DNA of 64,000 nt from Triatoma infestans (Eukaryota > Arthropoda > Insecta > Hemiptera > Reduviidae), in contig JAAEAF010001553.1 in the NCBI GenBank assembly GCA_011037195.1, positions 1 through 64,000 of the forward strand. Reading direction: 5' to 3'. The stretch's first letter is position 1, and every line of letters begins with the position of its first letter. The notes under the pieces were generated by a model. It was not told the DNA's origin and searched no databases. It saw only the letters and a list, made by a program, of their open reading frames with translations. Position numbers and translations under genes: made by a program. Positions 23,073 through 33,290 of this stretch are shown piece by piece.

Positions 23073-23598
23073 CTTTAAAAACAGTTCAGGTGATTACAAT
23101 AGGGTTATTAATAGAATTACGTGGTCTTTATTTACTTAAGGGGTTTCGTGGACTTTCAAAAAGGAGGGTTTTGTTTAATTAATGCCCTTGCCTACATTAT
23201 CCGTTTTTAATATATTGTTTCGGCAGGGTAATGTTTCTTTGGGACTTAAGAAACTGCGACAATAGTATTAATTGATTAATTAAAATATGAAAATAAGAGA
23301 TTATTCACTGCCAAGATTATGATAATAAAAGAATAGTAATGATAAACTTATTTACATTTGAGTTCTGCCCACCTGTGACTTATGATGTTATGTTGTTGTT
23401 TCGATGTCTTCTTGCTCTCTCTCTCAATCTTTTCTCACCTAAGCTGAGTTGTTGTATGTTGAAGAATTTCTTTGGAGTTTATTAAATCACTACCGAAATA
23501 CTGATCGGCACTAGAATACTAATTTCGAGTCCTTGCAATCGGGACTGAAATACTAATTCGTTTTGAAGTACTAATTCGTGTCTCTGCAATCGGGCGCC

Positions 23599-23902
23599 AG
23601 TTATATTATACACAACTGTTTGTTAGTTTTTAAAAAGTACAAAGTTTAATTTTCTCAACAATACAATAGTTAAATCCAATTACAAAAGTTCATAAATTAA
23701 ACAGTTAGTATATAATACGTAGGGAAAGGGAGGAATGTTCACGACTTACTTGGATAGAGTGATGTCACTTGTTGAATGGTAGAGCAGAACTGTCTTTGCC
23801 AAGAGAGGACTGCCATATTTATAGTAAAAGGATGACCTTATCTCAAGATTCCAGGAAGAGGAAATGATAAAGTGAAATGTAGACTATTTTGGTTATATAA
23901 CT
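23599..23902 (-). repeat. Gypsy-B 5' LTR (right in window)
   Basis: 304 bp, paired with 16335-16637. The inner side carries the primer-binding site; CGCG follows on the outer side. Expected to hold the promoter for the minus-strand element. Confidence 0.93.
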
Positions 23903-24008
23903 CGCGCTTACCGTCATTAGGGGTAACTCTAAGTAAATAGTTCAATCGTGATAATAAATGCTTTTGAAAATAATAGTTTCACTTTTAATTTTTGTCGATA
24001 GTGCGTAC

Positions 24009-24132
24009 TAAGAATCATGACGGTAGGGCGCACACTATACTGGAATTATGACGGTAGAGCGCACACTCTACCAAATCATGAGCGCACCTTATACCAGAAT
24101 CATGACAGTAGAGCGCACACTATACCAGCACC
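24009..24132. repeat. Short degenerate repeat array and right inverted-repeat arm
   Basis: Four imperfect units of about 30-34 bp built around AATCATGACGGTAGAGCGCA lie head to tail. The last unit (24108-24132) is the reverse complement of 16123-16147 on the other side of Gypsy-B. The array probably forms the terminal part of the small inverted-repeat element interrupted by Gypsy-B. Confidence 0.65.
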
Positions 24133-24626
24133 CAATTTTCTTTTAAGCATTAAGATTTTATAATTTTTTTTTGTTTTTTAATTTTCTCCTCTAGATAATG
24201 TTTTTCTAAGGCCTCTAGGGAGAGTGTGTATTTATATTAGAATTTTTTCATTATAAGGTTTTCATTTTTTTAAATGAATTTAAGAATTTATTACTTACTG
24301 TGCCTCTGAGTTTTACCTGGCATAAAGCAAGATGGTGGGTAACTGACTTCAAAAAAAATTTTTGAACTGTTAGATAACATAGTAAAGACAGATTGATTAT
24401 TTTAAAATAACGATATTTTGAAATGATAGTTAAATAATTTGAGATATATTATTATATGAGTAGAATTTTGTTGTGTTGTAATTTATTTGTTTCAATAGTT
24501 TTATAATTTATTTAATGTGGAAATATTTCTGAATGCGCATAGATTCGGTTGGTAGTTAAAACAGATTGTATATCAAGATTATAGAGTTGCAGGTTTCTTT
24601 AAGAGATTATTATATATGTGATTTTA
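24133..24626. other. AT-rich stretch, no gene
   Basis: Nothing coding or repeated was recognised between the repeat array and the terminal repeat of the interrupted piggyBac. Confidence 0.4.
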
Positions 24627-24869
24627 CCCCTGCAACAGGCGCGTTATGAATCAGTCAGTGCACAAACTGGGCGCGTGGGAGAGACAGTTGTCACCCACTT
24701 TCATATCACGTTTTAGGGAATATAAATAAAGTTTATAAAGACTAAATCATTATTAAAATTAATACAAAATAAAAATTAGTCACCTTTTTGGAACAACTAA
24801 TAATCAACATTTCTAATAGATTTCATCTTTATAATATTTATCACAGATTTATTTTAAATGTTCATTGTA

Positions 24870-25374
24870 AACGCAATTTCGGCAACTACTACACCACTTC
24901 TTTGTTGTTTTATCTCGTGTTATCTGCCACAGATATAGCAACGTCTCTTGTCGCTTTTTGAGAATCCTGGTTTTCTGGAACTCCTAAAAGAATCTTTAGC
25001 ACGTCTTCTAATTTCTGTTGGTACCTGGCCAATGTTACTTCTTCTTTCGATTTGAGGCTTAATCAGTTCCCAAAAAATAGTTTTCAAAAAACTCATTTCT
25101 TTTTACCTGGGTAAAAATGCATAAAGCATTTATAGTAGACACATTCAGAAGGTTGTAGAAAATTACCATTGGCCAATGTCTCGCGGTTCTGGCTACATTA
25201 ATTTTTTGGCTAAGCTGATCCACCAAGTCGACGCCTGTTTTTTGGCATGTTATAGAATGTTAAAATTTGGTGTTTTCTTTTATCCCCACCCTCTTTGTGG
25301 ATGGCGTTGTCATGAATGACATCGTCGAAATTAGTAAAACGGCCTTATTTTTCTTTGGTTGCATCAGTTCGCAC
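24870..25374 (-). pseudogene. Interrupted piggyBac transposase, C-terminal piece
   Basis: Broken frames read KKNKAVLLISTMSFM (final part of the catalytic domain), GVDLVDQLSQKINVA (the GGVDxxD block carrying a conserved Asp), WPMVIFYNLLNVSTINA-like sequence and a Cys-rich end (WCSSCRNCVYNEH). These blocks are diagnostic of piggyBac. Many stops and frame changes are present. The piece joins, across the LINE, to 30780-31475. Confidence 0.7.
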
Positions 25375-25499
25375 TATTATCCAGTACACTATTACAGATA
25401 TATGTTAATTATGATTGAGAGGTATACTATTAATAAAACGAACCAAATCTTCATATGCTTTTCTGTGCTTTAACATATTGACGTATGTCACATTTAACG

Positions 25500-26474
25500 G
25501 CATTAAACAACTTAAATTTTGAAACAAAGTGGCTCTGTTCTGTTTGAATTTGGAGCATGTCATTACTATGTGTTCCATATCTTCTGGGCGGTCAAAGGCT
25601 GAACAAAGAGGAGATGTAGCTTTACCTATTTTATAGAGATATTTCCTACAAATACTGTGATTGCAACGGAGTCTGTTGATAAAGTGGCAAACAATTTAGA
25701 GTGTGAAGATTTATGGAACCAAGGTTTAAGGCCAACCACAGGGACTATGGATTTGTAAAATTGTTCTTTAGAAGAGTCGGTGTAAATATTTTGCCATTTT
25801 TTATTGATTTCCTTTCTAATATAGGCTTTAAAATCAGTATGAGGAAGAGTTATCGTTAACAAAGGGCCATTTAGCGCTGCTTGCTTTGCCAGAACATCCA
25901 CCCTCTCATTGCCCTCTATTCCACAGTGAGCCTTACTCCACACCAACTCCACTGTTTTGCCTAAGCTTTTTAATTGGATTAATATTTTCATTATATTAAT
26001 TATTATATGGTTATATTTCTTTTGTATTTTAACAGATTTTAATTTGTATAATACACTTTTACAGTCCGAAACGATGATAAACTTTAATGAATATTTTAAT
26101 GTTTTTATATATTTAAGAGCTTCCCAGATGGCAACTAATTCTGCAGTGAAAATTGAAGAATTTGTCGGTAATTTGAAGAGAGCACTAATTTTTCGTACTG
26201 GGTCAAAATATGCGCACCCCACCTTATCATCCAACTTAGAGCCGTCTGTATATATAACATAACTGTTAGGGAATTTAGTACGAATTTCATCTTCAAACAC
26301 TGCATTACGTATATTACTTGGTAACAGAGAGATATCTTCCAGAAACCATATCAACGGAGAAATATTTACTAGTTCATGGAAATTGCTATTAAATACAGGA
26401 AGCAAATCATTCTTGTAAACTAATACTTTGAATTGCGCTACTTCTCTAAAACTAGTCACTAAGGGAGGCGACAC
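25500..26474 (-). pseudogene. LINE RNase H domain and C-terminal zinc region
   Basis: The 282-residue frame contains NSYVIYTDGSKLDDKVGCAY (first Asp), IFTAELVAIWEALKYI (Glu), IIVSDCKSVLYKLKS (Asp) and LVWSKAHCGIEGNERVDVLA (final His/Asp block): all four RNase H catalytic positions are present. After a break near 25640 another frame carries HSICRKYL, CSAFDRPEDMEHIVMTCSKF, the HxC/C..H region found at the end of such LINEs. RNase H would degrade template RNA during insertion. Confidence 0.85.
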
Positions 26475-26658
26475 CTTGTGTTTCCAGTAACTATATGTTA
26501 AGTCTCTGCGGCTAAGTTAGCATATTGAGGCATAGATTTCTAAATTACTGGACATTATTTTAAATAAAAATCTGTTGGCTAACATTTCCCAGCTAAGTTT
26601 TATTGGAAGTTCTCCAGCTTCCGCATGAATCACTTCTATTGGAGTACTCTTCAGTACT

Positions 26659-27609
26659 TCAGAGACTAAGCCTAAGACATTTATTTTGAACAACCTCCAA
26701 ATACTTCAGCTTTGTTTTATTGAGCTGTCCATAAAACTGGGAACAGTAATCAAAATTGCTGCGTATAGTAGCTCTATAAAATAACAAACATACATTTGGA
26801 TCCGCGCCCCATTTGAAATGTGAAATAGCTCTCAAGACATTAACATATTTGGCTACTTTTTCCTCCAGTACATGTATATGCTCCTTCCAAGATAGCGTTT
26901 TATCTAGTGTCAGACCCAGATATTTTACTGATTTAACACAAGTTATATTGTAACCGCCCAAAGAGATCTGGTTAGCTAAGGGGAGCCTTCTTCTCCTACT
27001 AAATGGACAAATTACAGTTTTACTCTCAGAAATACTGAGACCCAAGTCAATTAACAAATTACAGATTGCCCTAAAGGAGTTCTCTATTACTTTTAGATTT
27101 TCATGTATGTCGCGATTTATGCTATATACGCACACATCGTCTGCATATTGCAGTATATGTGAATCCGGATCAGTAACTTTTTCGAGTTCCGCTACATATA
27201 TCGCATACAACAATGGAGATAAAATGCCCCCCTGTGGTAGACCTATTTGAGCTAATTGTGGGCCCATAAATTCATCATTAATCCTTACATAAATTTCCCT
27301 GTCTGAAATTAAGTTAATGATATTACTGGCAAAATGGTGGGGAAGGCCAACTGATAACATTCTTTCATAAAGAATAGGAAGTTGTACACTGTCATAAGCA
27401 GAAGAAATATCGAGAAAAAGAGCCAATACTGTTTTATTGGATGAGAATGCAATTTGAATATCTGTTACTAATTTGGCTAAATTATCCTGTACAGATTTCC
27501 CCTTTCTAAAGCCAAACTGGATCTTAGGAAGCACTTTATTACTCTCTAACCAATGTTCCAACCTATTTTTAATCATACGCTCCATGGTTTTCAGTACACA
27601 ACTAGACAA
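26659..27609 (-). CDS. I-type LINE reverse transcriptase core
   Basis: The 316-residue frame runs from SCVLKTMERMIKNRLEHWLE through ALFLDISSAYDSVQLPILYE (first catalytic Asp), IGLPQGGILSPLLYAIYVAE, the active site ILQYADDVCVYS and SVKYLGLTLDKTLSWKEHI (thumb start). All RT catalytic residues are intact in this frame. The beginning of the domain lies in broken frames at 27610-27936. The next domain downstream is RNase H after a break at about 26480-26660. Confidence 0.88.
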   Translation of the reverse strand: MSSCVLKTMERMIKNRLEHWLESNKVLPKIQFGFRKGKSVQDNLAKLVTDIQIAFSSNKTVLALFLDISSAYDSVQLPILYERMLSVGLPHHFASNIINLISDREIYVRINDEFMGPQLAQIGLPQGGILSPLLYAIYVAELEKVTDPDSHILQYADDVCVYSINRDIHENLKVIENSFRAICNLLIDLGLSISESKTVICPFSRRRRLPLANQISLGGYNITCVKSVKYLGLTLDKTLSWKEHIHVLEEKVAKYVNVLRAISHFKWGADPNVCLLFYRATIRSNFDYCSQFYGQLNKTKLKYLEVVQNKCLRLSL

Positions 27610-27936
27610 CGCGATTGGTCTATAAGAAGAAGAATCTTCTTGCGATTTCTTATTTTTTAATATAGGTATGAGGATATACTCTTTCTACTCCCTGGGATAA
27701 GAGCCCAGTTTCCAAAATATATTGTACAATTCTAGTAAACAATTTTTACCAGAGAGAGGCATTCTGGAGAGCATAGAATAGTGTATTTGGTCTTTTCCAG
27801 GGCTGGTGTTACTGTTTTGTTTAAGAGCACAAATTAGTTCATTCATTGTGAAATGTTGTAATAGAGGGTGAACATCATCAATTGAACTACGGGTAATTTC
27901 TAATTTGTTAAATTTTGAACAAAAGGTGGGGCCAGT

Positions 27937-28425
27937 CTATTTAGAAATTCTGTAGTCCATTCCCCTTTTAAAAGGGTCCACTACATGTACAGGTATGTTT
28001 TTAAGTTGTTTAATTTTTGACCAGATAACTTTGATGGGGGTGGATCTATTTAAAGTAGAGTAAAATTTTTTCCATGATTCCCTTTTTGTTTTCTTAATTA
28101 CTTTCGTTGCACTAGCTGCACATTGTTTATAATTTAAAAAATTTTCAAGGCATGGATGAGAATTATATTTATGAAATGCCAATTTTCTATCATTAATAGC
28201 ATTTTTACACTCTTCGTTCCACCATGGTTTCATGGTTTTATTAGAACTTATATTTGTGTCTTTATATTGCGGGATTGCCTTATTATTCACTCTATTAAGA
28301 ATAGACATAAAACATTTATAGTCTATATTCTCCTTCTCTAATAGAAATAAAGACATATAATAAGTAAACTCTTCCCAATTCACTTTATATATTTTCCATT
28401 TTTTCCCTAAAGTTTGATTTATCAA
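27937..28425 (-). pseudogene. Endonuclease-RT linker of the I-type LINE
   Basis: The 162-residue frame contains MKPWWNEECKNAINDRKLAF and SWKKFYSTLNRSTPIKVIWS, the W-W-x-x-E-C linker block found between endonuclease and RT in I and Jockey LINEs. It sits between endonuclease (ending 28432) and RT. Beyond 27937, 27610-27936 continues with the RT entry blocks in other frames. Confidence 0.75.
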
Positions 28426-28431
28426 AGGAAC

Positions 28432-29106
28432 TTACGCATTTTCTGTCTCATAAATAATTGGTAGATGATTGGAACCCATTGGATCGTTCAATGTATACCA
28501 TTTAAACAGAGGATCAATTTCAGGTGAACAGAAAGTAATATCTACCGCTGACTTTGTTCTCTGCCTTACATTATTTAATAAGGCCGGAGAACCGTCATTT
28601 ATATAAATCAAATCATTATCCTCAGTAACCTCTAAAAGAGTTCTCCCTTTCTTGTCGCAATAACTAGAGCCAAAGGCGGTGTGGTGAACATTGAAATCAC
28701 CCCCTAGAATACACGGCTGTGGAATATGCTTAATAAACTTATCCCACATGCGATAAGGGATATTATTATCAGGTGGACTGTAACAAGAGACTACTGATAA
28801 GCTTTTATTTGATCCAAAAGGAACAGATATACCTACAGACATGAAACCATTTATTACAGGAAAATCACCTAATTGTTTAAATGGCATAGATTTATGAATC
28901 AATAAGGCTGTACCCGCCTTACCATCTTTACGCGAATGATGTAACATATCATAATTTGTAAATTTTATATTCGTGTTTGGTTTAAACCATGTTTCAGATA
29001 TAAGAGCAATTTTTATGTTATTATTAGATAAACAAATCTCTAAAGAACCTTCGTTTGCAACAGCAGATCTAGCATTCCATTGTAATATTCTTAGTTGTTG
29101 TTGCAT
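28432..29106 (-). CDS. I-type LINE endonuclease
   Basis: The 224-residue frame begins MQQQLRILQWNARSAVANEG, and has IALISETWFKP, GTALLIHKSMPF, VVSCYSPP, CILGGDFNVHHTAFGS (catalytic Asp/Asn), VDITFCSP and GSNHLPII (final catalytic His; usually SDHLPI, here S-N-H). The order matches a whole APE-type endonuclease. The SDH-to-SNH change may reduce activity. It would nick the target site to prime reverse transcription. Confidence 0.88.
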   Translation of the reverse strand: MQQQLRILQWNARSAVANEGSLEICLSNNNIKIALISETWFKPNTNIKFTNYDMLHHSRKDGKAGTALLIHKSMPFKQLGDFPVINGFMSVGISVPFGSNKSLSVVSCYSPPDNNIPYRMWDKFIKHIPQPCILGGDFNVHHTAFGSSYCDKKGRTLLEVTEDNDLIYINDGSPALLNNVRQRTKSAVDITFCSPEIDPLFKWYTLNDPMGSNHLPIIYETENA

Positions 29107-29237
29107 TGGTTAAAGTACAGATTTTATTATTGATATGAGCTTTGATGGCTTTATTATTGATTAAACAGCGAACTTTTATACACACACTCACGTGCATATA
29201 CACAAACCATACCCTTATATTTTCGTTATACATACAA

Positions 29238-30586
29238 CTACACAAATGGGTACACATCAACTCTTTCATTTATCATTTTTATAATTTCCGTTTCGCTAAT
29301 CTTTTTAAAGTTAGATTTTAAATTATTTATTATAGAACAAATTATTTCACATAACCAATTTTTTGAATGTTGTATATCCCTCAATTTATTAATTTCTGGT
29401 TTATACGGATTAACGCCTGAAATAATACCACCTGGAGTGTTTTTTGGAGTATTCACACTTATATGCTGTTCATGTAATTCTTTTTGAGACAAATCTGGTT
29501 TAGTAGAGTAATCTGGAATTAATACGGGTTCTTTTTATTGGCTGAGCAAATTTGATAGGCGTATTTTCTTTAGATTGGGAAGCCAAAAAAGGAAATTCTT
29601 CCACTGACCTGACAGAAGGCAAAACAGCAGCAGAAGCATACGACTTATTCACTCGATCTTTTGCCTCTTGAAATGAAACATTCTCAGAGCCCATGGTATT
29701 TCTAATACTCTTGTTTTTTTCTTTCTGGACGCTCTTTATATAATGAGGAATGAGCCATCCCGCAATGTATGCATTTAAGATTGTTTACATTCGGACATTT
29801 GTCTCTCTCATGTTCTTCAGAGCACAAGCTACATCTCAATTTTCCTTTACATTGCTTGCTCACATGGCCAAAACGTAAACACTTAAAGCATTGTATGGGT
29901 TTCTGAATGTATGGCTCGATTGGACATCGTACATGATGTATGCACACATAGTCTGGCAATGCCTGACCCCCTAAATGTCAACAGGACACTGTATGTAGGT
30001 TGTTGTAATAATTCCCCAAGCTCATTTCTTATTTTCCTAGTGAACCTTTTAGCGTTAATAAGTTGTAACATTTTTTTCATATTGAAAAACAGCAGAAGTT
30101 AAAATTTCTTCATCAGTAAAAGAGAGATCGACATTTCTAATAACACCCTGCCTTTGTAGGCGAAATTTCGGAATGTATACAAGAAATCCTTTATCTTTAA
30201 GTGCTTGTGAAGTGACAATAACATTGGCACTACTCACACTGTTCATCCTTATTTTAATTTTATTTCTTCTAATCTTTTTAATTTCCTGTATGCCTCTCTG
30301 TATTTGAGGAAAGGTGTTATTAATGAGTTTACCTAAAGACATGGCATGCATTCTGCCTATTCCTCCACCGTCTGTATTACTTTCTATTATCACTTCAAAA
30401 GGCCCAGGGTCACCTGGGATATAAATTTCTGGTAGTTTATTAAGAGAAGTACTTGACTCCACGACAAAGTTAGTATTTTGTAGAGAAACAGTCTTACCTA
30501 GAGTCTCTTTTGTATTATTTTTTACCTTCAGTATTCATTCTAGAATCTAATTTTGGAGGCTCAAGGCCTCCGTCCGTCCCACTCAT
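29238..30586 (-). pseudogene. I-type LINE ORF1 with CCHC zinc knuckles
   Basis: An ATG at 30586 opens MSGTDGGLEPPKLDSRMNTE, which ends at a break. The 135-residue frame at 30055-30462 is the RNA-binding front. The frame 29702-29959 holds the zinc knuckles: QCFKCLRFGHVSKQC, then CSLCSEEHERDKC, then CIHCGMAHSS (three Cys-His clusters). Frames 29500-29694 and 29238-29492 continue the C-terminus. ORF1 coats LINE RNA. At least four frame breaks are present. Confidence 0.8.
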
Positions 30587-30779
30587 TTAAAAACACAATG
30601 TGTTGTCCCGGAATTTGTACCACTATAAACACTATATTTACACAGTTATGTACACTAATTTGCACTAAAATTTTAATAAAAATTAATAAAGAAAAGGAAG
30701 AGAAAATTATGTAATAGAAGAAATAACTAAAGTTAAAAATCTATCAAGTTTAAATAAAGTAAGGTTTGGTTGGTTAGGT

Positions 30780-31475
30780 TAGATACACACGATGTTATCT
30801 GTTTCAAGGTCAAACAACGACTGAAAAATCGTCTTGAAAGCCAAAAATACTAGTATCTACACATCTTGTCCGAATTGGCAAAAACTCCTGTGGCATTTCT
30901 CTCTTATTTGTTCTTATTGTACCAACATAAGTTAATTTTTTTCTCTGCAATAATTTTTTTTTGCTAACGGAATACTGGCGAACCAATTATCACCGGTAAT
31001 GTTTCTTTCGATTCCCCATTACAGGCTTCACCATTCTCAAAACAGTATCTTCAGCCCTATTTCCTTGCTTGTAAGGCTCCTCCGGTTGCTGACCTACATA
31101 TGTTTCTAAATTTATGGTGTACTTAGTCTTGCAGTCTACTAACGCAAAAGTTTTTATTCCATACTTTGCTGGCTTAGACGGTAGGTATGTACTGTCGAAA
31201 TAAAAGTTACCTCGAAATGCAAGTAACTGCTCATGTATTCACTGGCGCAGTAATCTTTTTTGGGAATTATTTATGGTAATTTCAAACACCTCCCTAACTA
31301 CGGCTAATTTGTCAATTGGTTTACGAGAGAGTTCCTGTACCTGAAATCGTCAGAACGTAATGATTTCAGAAGGTAATAGAATCTTTTTTTTGCTCATGGT
31401 CAAAAATAGCAAGATTCGACACAATTTCCCTTGGAATTATCCCAAAATTGGTGAAGATGATTTCTCGAGCAAATT
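30780..31475 (-). pseudogene. Interrupted piggyBac transposase, catalytic middle piece
   Basis: Broken frames contain the RFYYLLKSLRSDDF-like block, the KPAKYGIK-like block, KTKYTINLETYVGQQPEEPY and LTYVGTIRTNKREMPQEF, all in piggyBac order. These surround the catalytic Asp residues. The right side is cut at about 31475 by the Gypsy-C LTR, and the N-terminus resumes at 40641. The left side is cut by the LINE. Confidence 0.7.
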
Positions 31476-31477
31476 AT

Positions 31478-31704
31478 GTAAATTTTGCTAAGAATTTATT
31501 TAAAAAAAAAAAGAATTTATTTCAAATACCAACGTTCACATACATACAGAAATTGAAATAAGAATTAAATGAAAATCAAAATGAGAATGACAATAACAAT
31601 GGTAAGTCCAATATATATGATTAGAGAGCGTGTGAAGATTGCGTGGGCTTCTTATCACGGCGGCATAGTTGCATAAACAGAAAGATGAAACAGATGTCCT
31701 ATAA
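31478..31704 (-). repeat. Gypsy-C 3' LTR (left in window)
   Basis: About 225 bp, paired with 40433-40640. The inner edge is adjacent to a purine tract (AAGGGAGGAGT on the minus strand). More diverged from its partner than the LTRs of Gypsy-B and Gypsy-D, so the element is older. Confidence 0.8.
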
Positions 31705-31709
31705 CTCCT

Positions 31710-32350
31710 CCCTTCCTAGAATAGGACTCTGGGCGTCGTGTTTGCTGCAATTCATAAAATTTTCTATTTCGTGTTTTTTATTAGTTTTACAATTTAAGTA
31801 TTTTTTTATTACAATTATACAGATAACAATAATGACAATTATTATGATAAAAGTATTTACAAAAGCATGATTATTACTGCTATAATCTAAAGTTTCTATT
31901 TAGGTATTTCTTTAATTACCATATTTTGTTTATTGATTTGTTTTAAATCAATTGTCTTATTGCTAAATTGATTATTCTTTAAAGTGAAGTTAATACTTAA
32001 CAAAAAGTGATTTCCTTAGAGGCTAAATGATAATTATTAATAATACAGTTTTTGTCTGTTCTAAATTTATATATTCCAATTATTTGTTTATATTTATTAA
32101 AGTTTTTACATTGAATATTGAGGCTCTTTATTTCTTTTGCTATAATTATTACAATGTTAGAATTCTGTATTTTTATTATGACAAATCCGTCATTTATCTT
32201 ATGATAATTACATTCTTTATTATTATTATTATTTATAATTATATTATTTAAACATTTATCTACTTCAATGAAGTTTGTTTCACAAAAATACTTTTCTTCA
32301 ACTTTAATACATATATTAGTCGTTAATAGACCATTACCCTTTTTTATTAT
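31710..32350 (-). pseudogene. Gypsy-C envelope remnant
   Basis: Minus-strand sequence between RNase H and the 3' LTR reads in broken frames as an Env-like tail, with a CIKVEEKYFCETNFI block, many Asn and Ile residues, and later a hydrophobic Ile-rich stretch consistent with a transmembrane segment. It corresponds in position to env of Gypsy-B and Gypsy-D. No cleavage site remains. It joins RNase H directly, so integrase and the env front were deleted. Confidence 0.5.
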
Positions 32351-32363
32351 TAATTCTTTATTT

Positions 32364-33290
32364 TCATCTGATATCTGTTTTGAGGTTTTTATAATATGTC
32401 TTCGAATGATTGTTCAATTTGGAAATTGGGTCTAATTCTGATAGAGCATCGGCGTTACTGTTCAGCATTCCTTTTTTGTACTCTATGTCAAAATTAAATT
32501 CATCTAATTTTATTTTCCAGCGCATTAATTTGCTGTTAGGGTCTTTTAATGACATTAACCAGACTAAGGGGCGGTGCTCAGTACGGATTTTGAATTTTGT
32601 TCCGAATAGGTACGGACTGAAGTATTTTGTCGACCATACGATACTTAAGAGTTCTTTTTCTGTTGTTGAGTAGTTGTTTCGTGAGTATTTAGGGTTCTGC
32701 TAGCATAGGCTATTGGTATTGACTAAGTATAGCGCCTAGGGCGTAATTACTGGTTTCCGTAGTTAATGTAAACTGTATTGAAAAGTCTGGGTATTATTAG
32801 ATTGGGGCATTAGTTAGAAGGGTTTTACTTTTCTCAAAGGCGTCTTTGTCTGTCAGGTCTATTTTGTTTCCCTTTTTTAGGCATTTGGTTGGGGTTTTGT
32901 TAGTTTTGCAAAATTCGGTACAAATTTTCCGTAGTATCCCAGGATGTTTTTATTTCTTGTACTACTTTCATCTTATCAAGATTAGGTTTAACACCTTCTA
33001 CTGACAAAATATGGTCTAAATAAGATACTTCTTTGTGAAGATTATTTTCTCTTACTTTAATAAATGTTATCCTTATGTTTGCATATGTTCTTCTAGTGAT
33101 GTCCCTAATATGATGATGTCGTCTAGATAGACTAAACATAATTTATGTGTTCTTTTAACGCGAAGTTCATGAGGCGTTGGAATGTGGCGGAGTCGTTCTT
33201 TAAACCGAATGGCATGCGCCTGAATTCAAAATGTCCTTCGTCGGTGTTGAAGGCTGTTTTTGGATCGAATTATCATGCATTTCAACTGTA
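32364..33290 (-). pseudogene. Gypsy-C RT end and RNase H remnants
   Basis: At 33120-33290 broken frames carry the [20 protein letters not shown] block, and at 32900-33139 the DHILSVEGVKPNLDK block that follows the RT palm. At 32364-32555 [20 protein letters not shown] and a NADALSELD end (the usual ADALSR block) mark the RNase H C-terminus, with further RNase H between. The front half of RT and the protease are missing, the similarity stopping abruptly at 33290. Confidence 0.75.

Larger units (their letters stand above)
16335..23902 (-). mobile_element. Gypsy-B: env-carrying LTR retrotransposon (errantivirus-like)
   Basis: Two LTRs, 16335-16637 and 23599-23902, are about 98% identical, begin and end with AGTTAT/ATAACT and are flanked by the same 4 bp, CGCG (16331-16334 and 23903-23906). 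Read on the minus strand, the order is 5' LTR, primer-binding site, gag, protease-RT-RNase H, integrase, env, polypurine tract, 3' LTR. That is the errantivirus arrangement, and the 4-bp target duplication fits. The primer-binding site directly after the LTR starts TGGCGCCCGA, resembling lysine-tRNA primed elements. The polypurine tract before the 3' LTR reads AAGGACGGAGG. Pol and env contain several frame breaks, so the copy is defective although fairly young. Confidence 0.93.
25375..30600 (-). mobile_element. I-type LINE, near full length, inside the piggyBac
   Basis: Minus-strand order is ORF1 with zinc knuckles (30586-29238), endonuclease (29106-28432), RT (28425-26659) and RNase H (26474-25500). 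A LINE with an RNase H after RT belongs to the I/R1/LOA group; the content fits the I clade best. The main frames are long but separated by four or more frame breaks. Ends were placed where piggyBac protein similarity resumes; no clean target duplication was seen. Confidence 0.8.

Noticed and set aside
32027..32251. Plus-strand hydrophobic frame
   Set aside because: Poly Ile/Tyr translation of AT-rich DNA opposite the env remnant of Gypsy-C.
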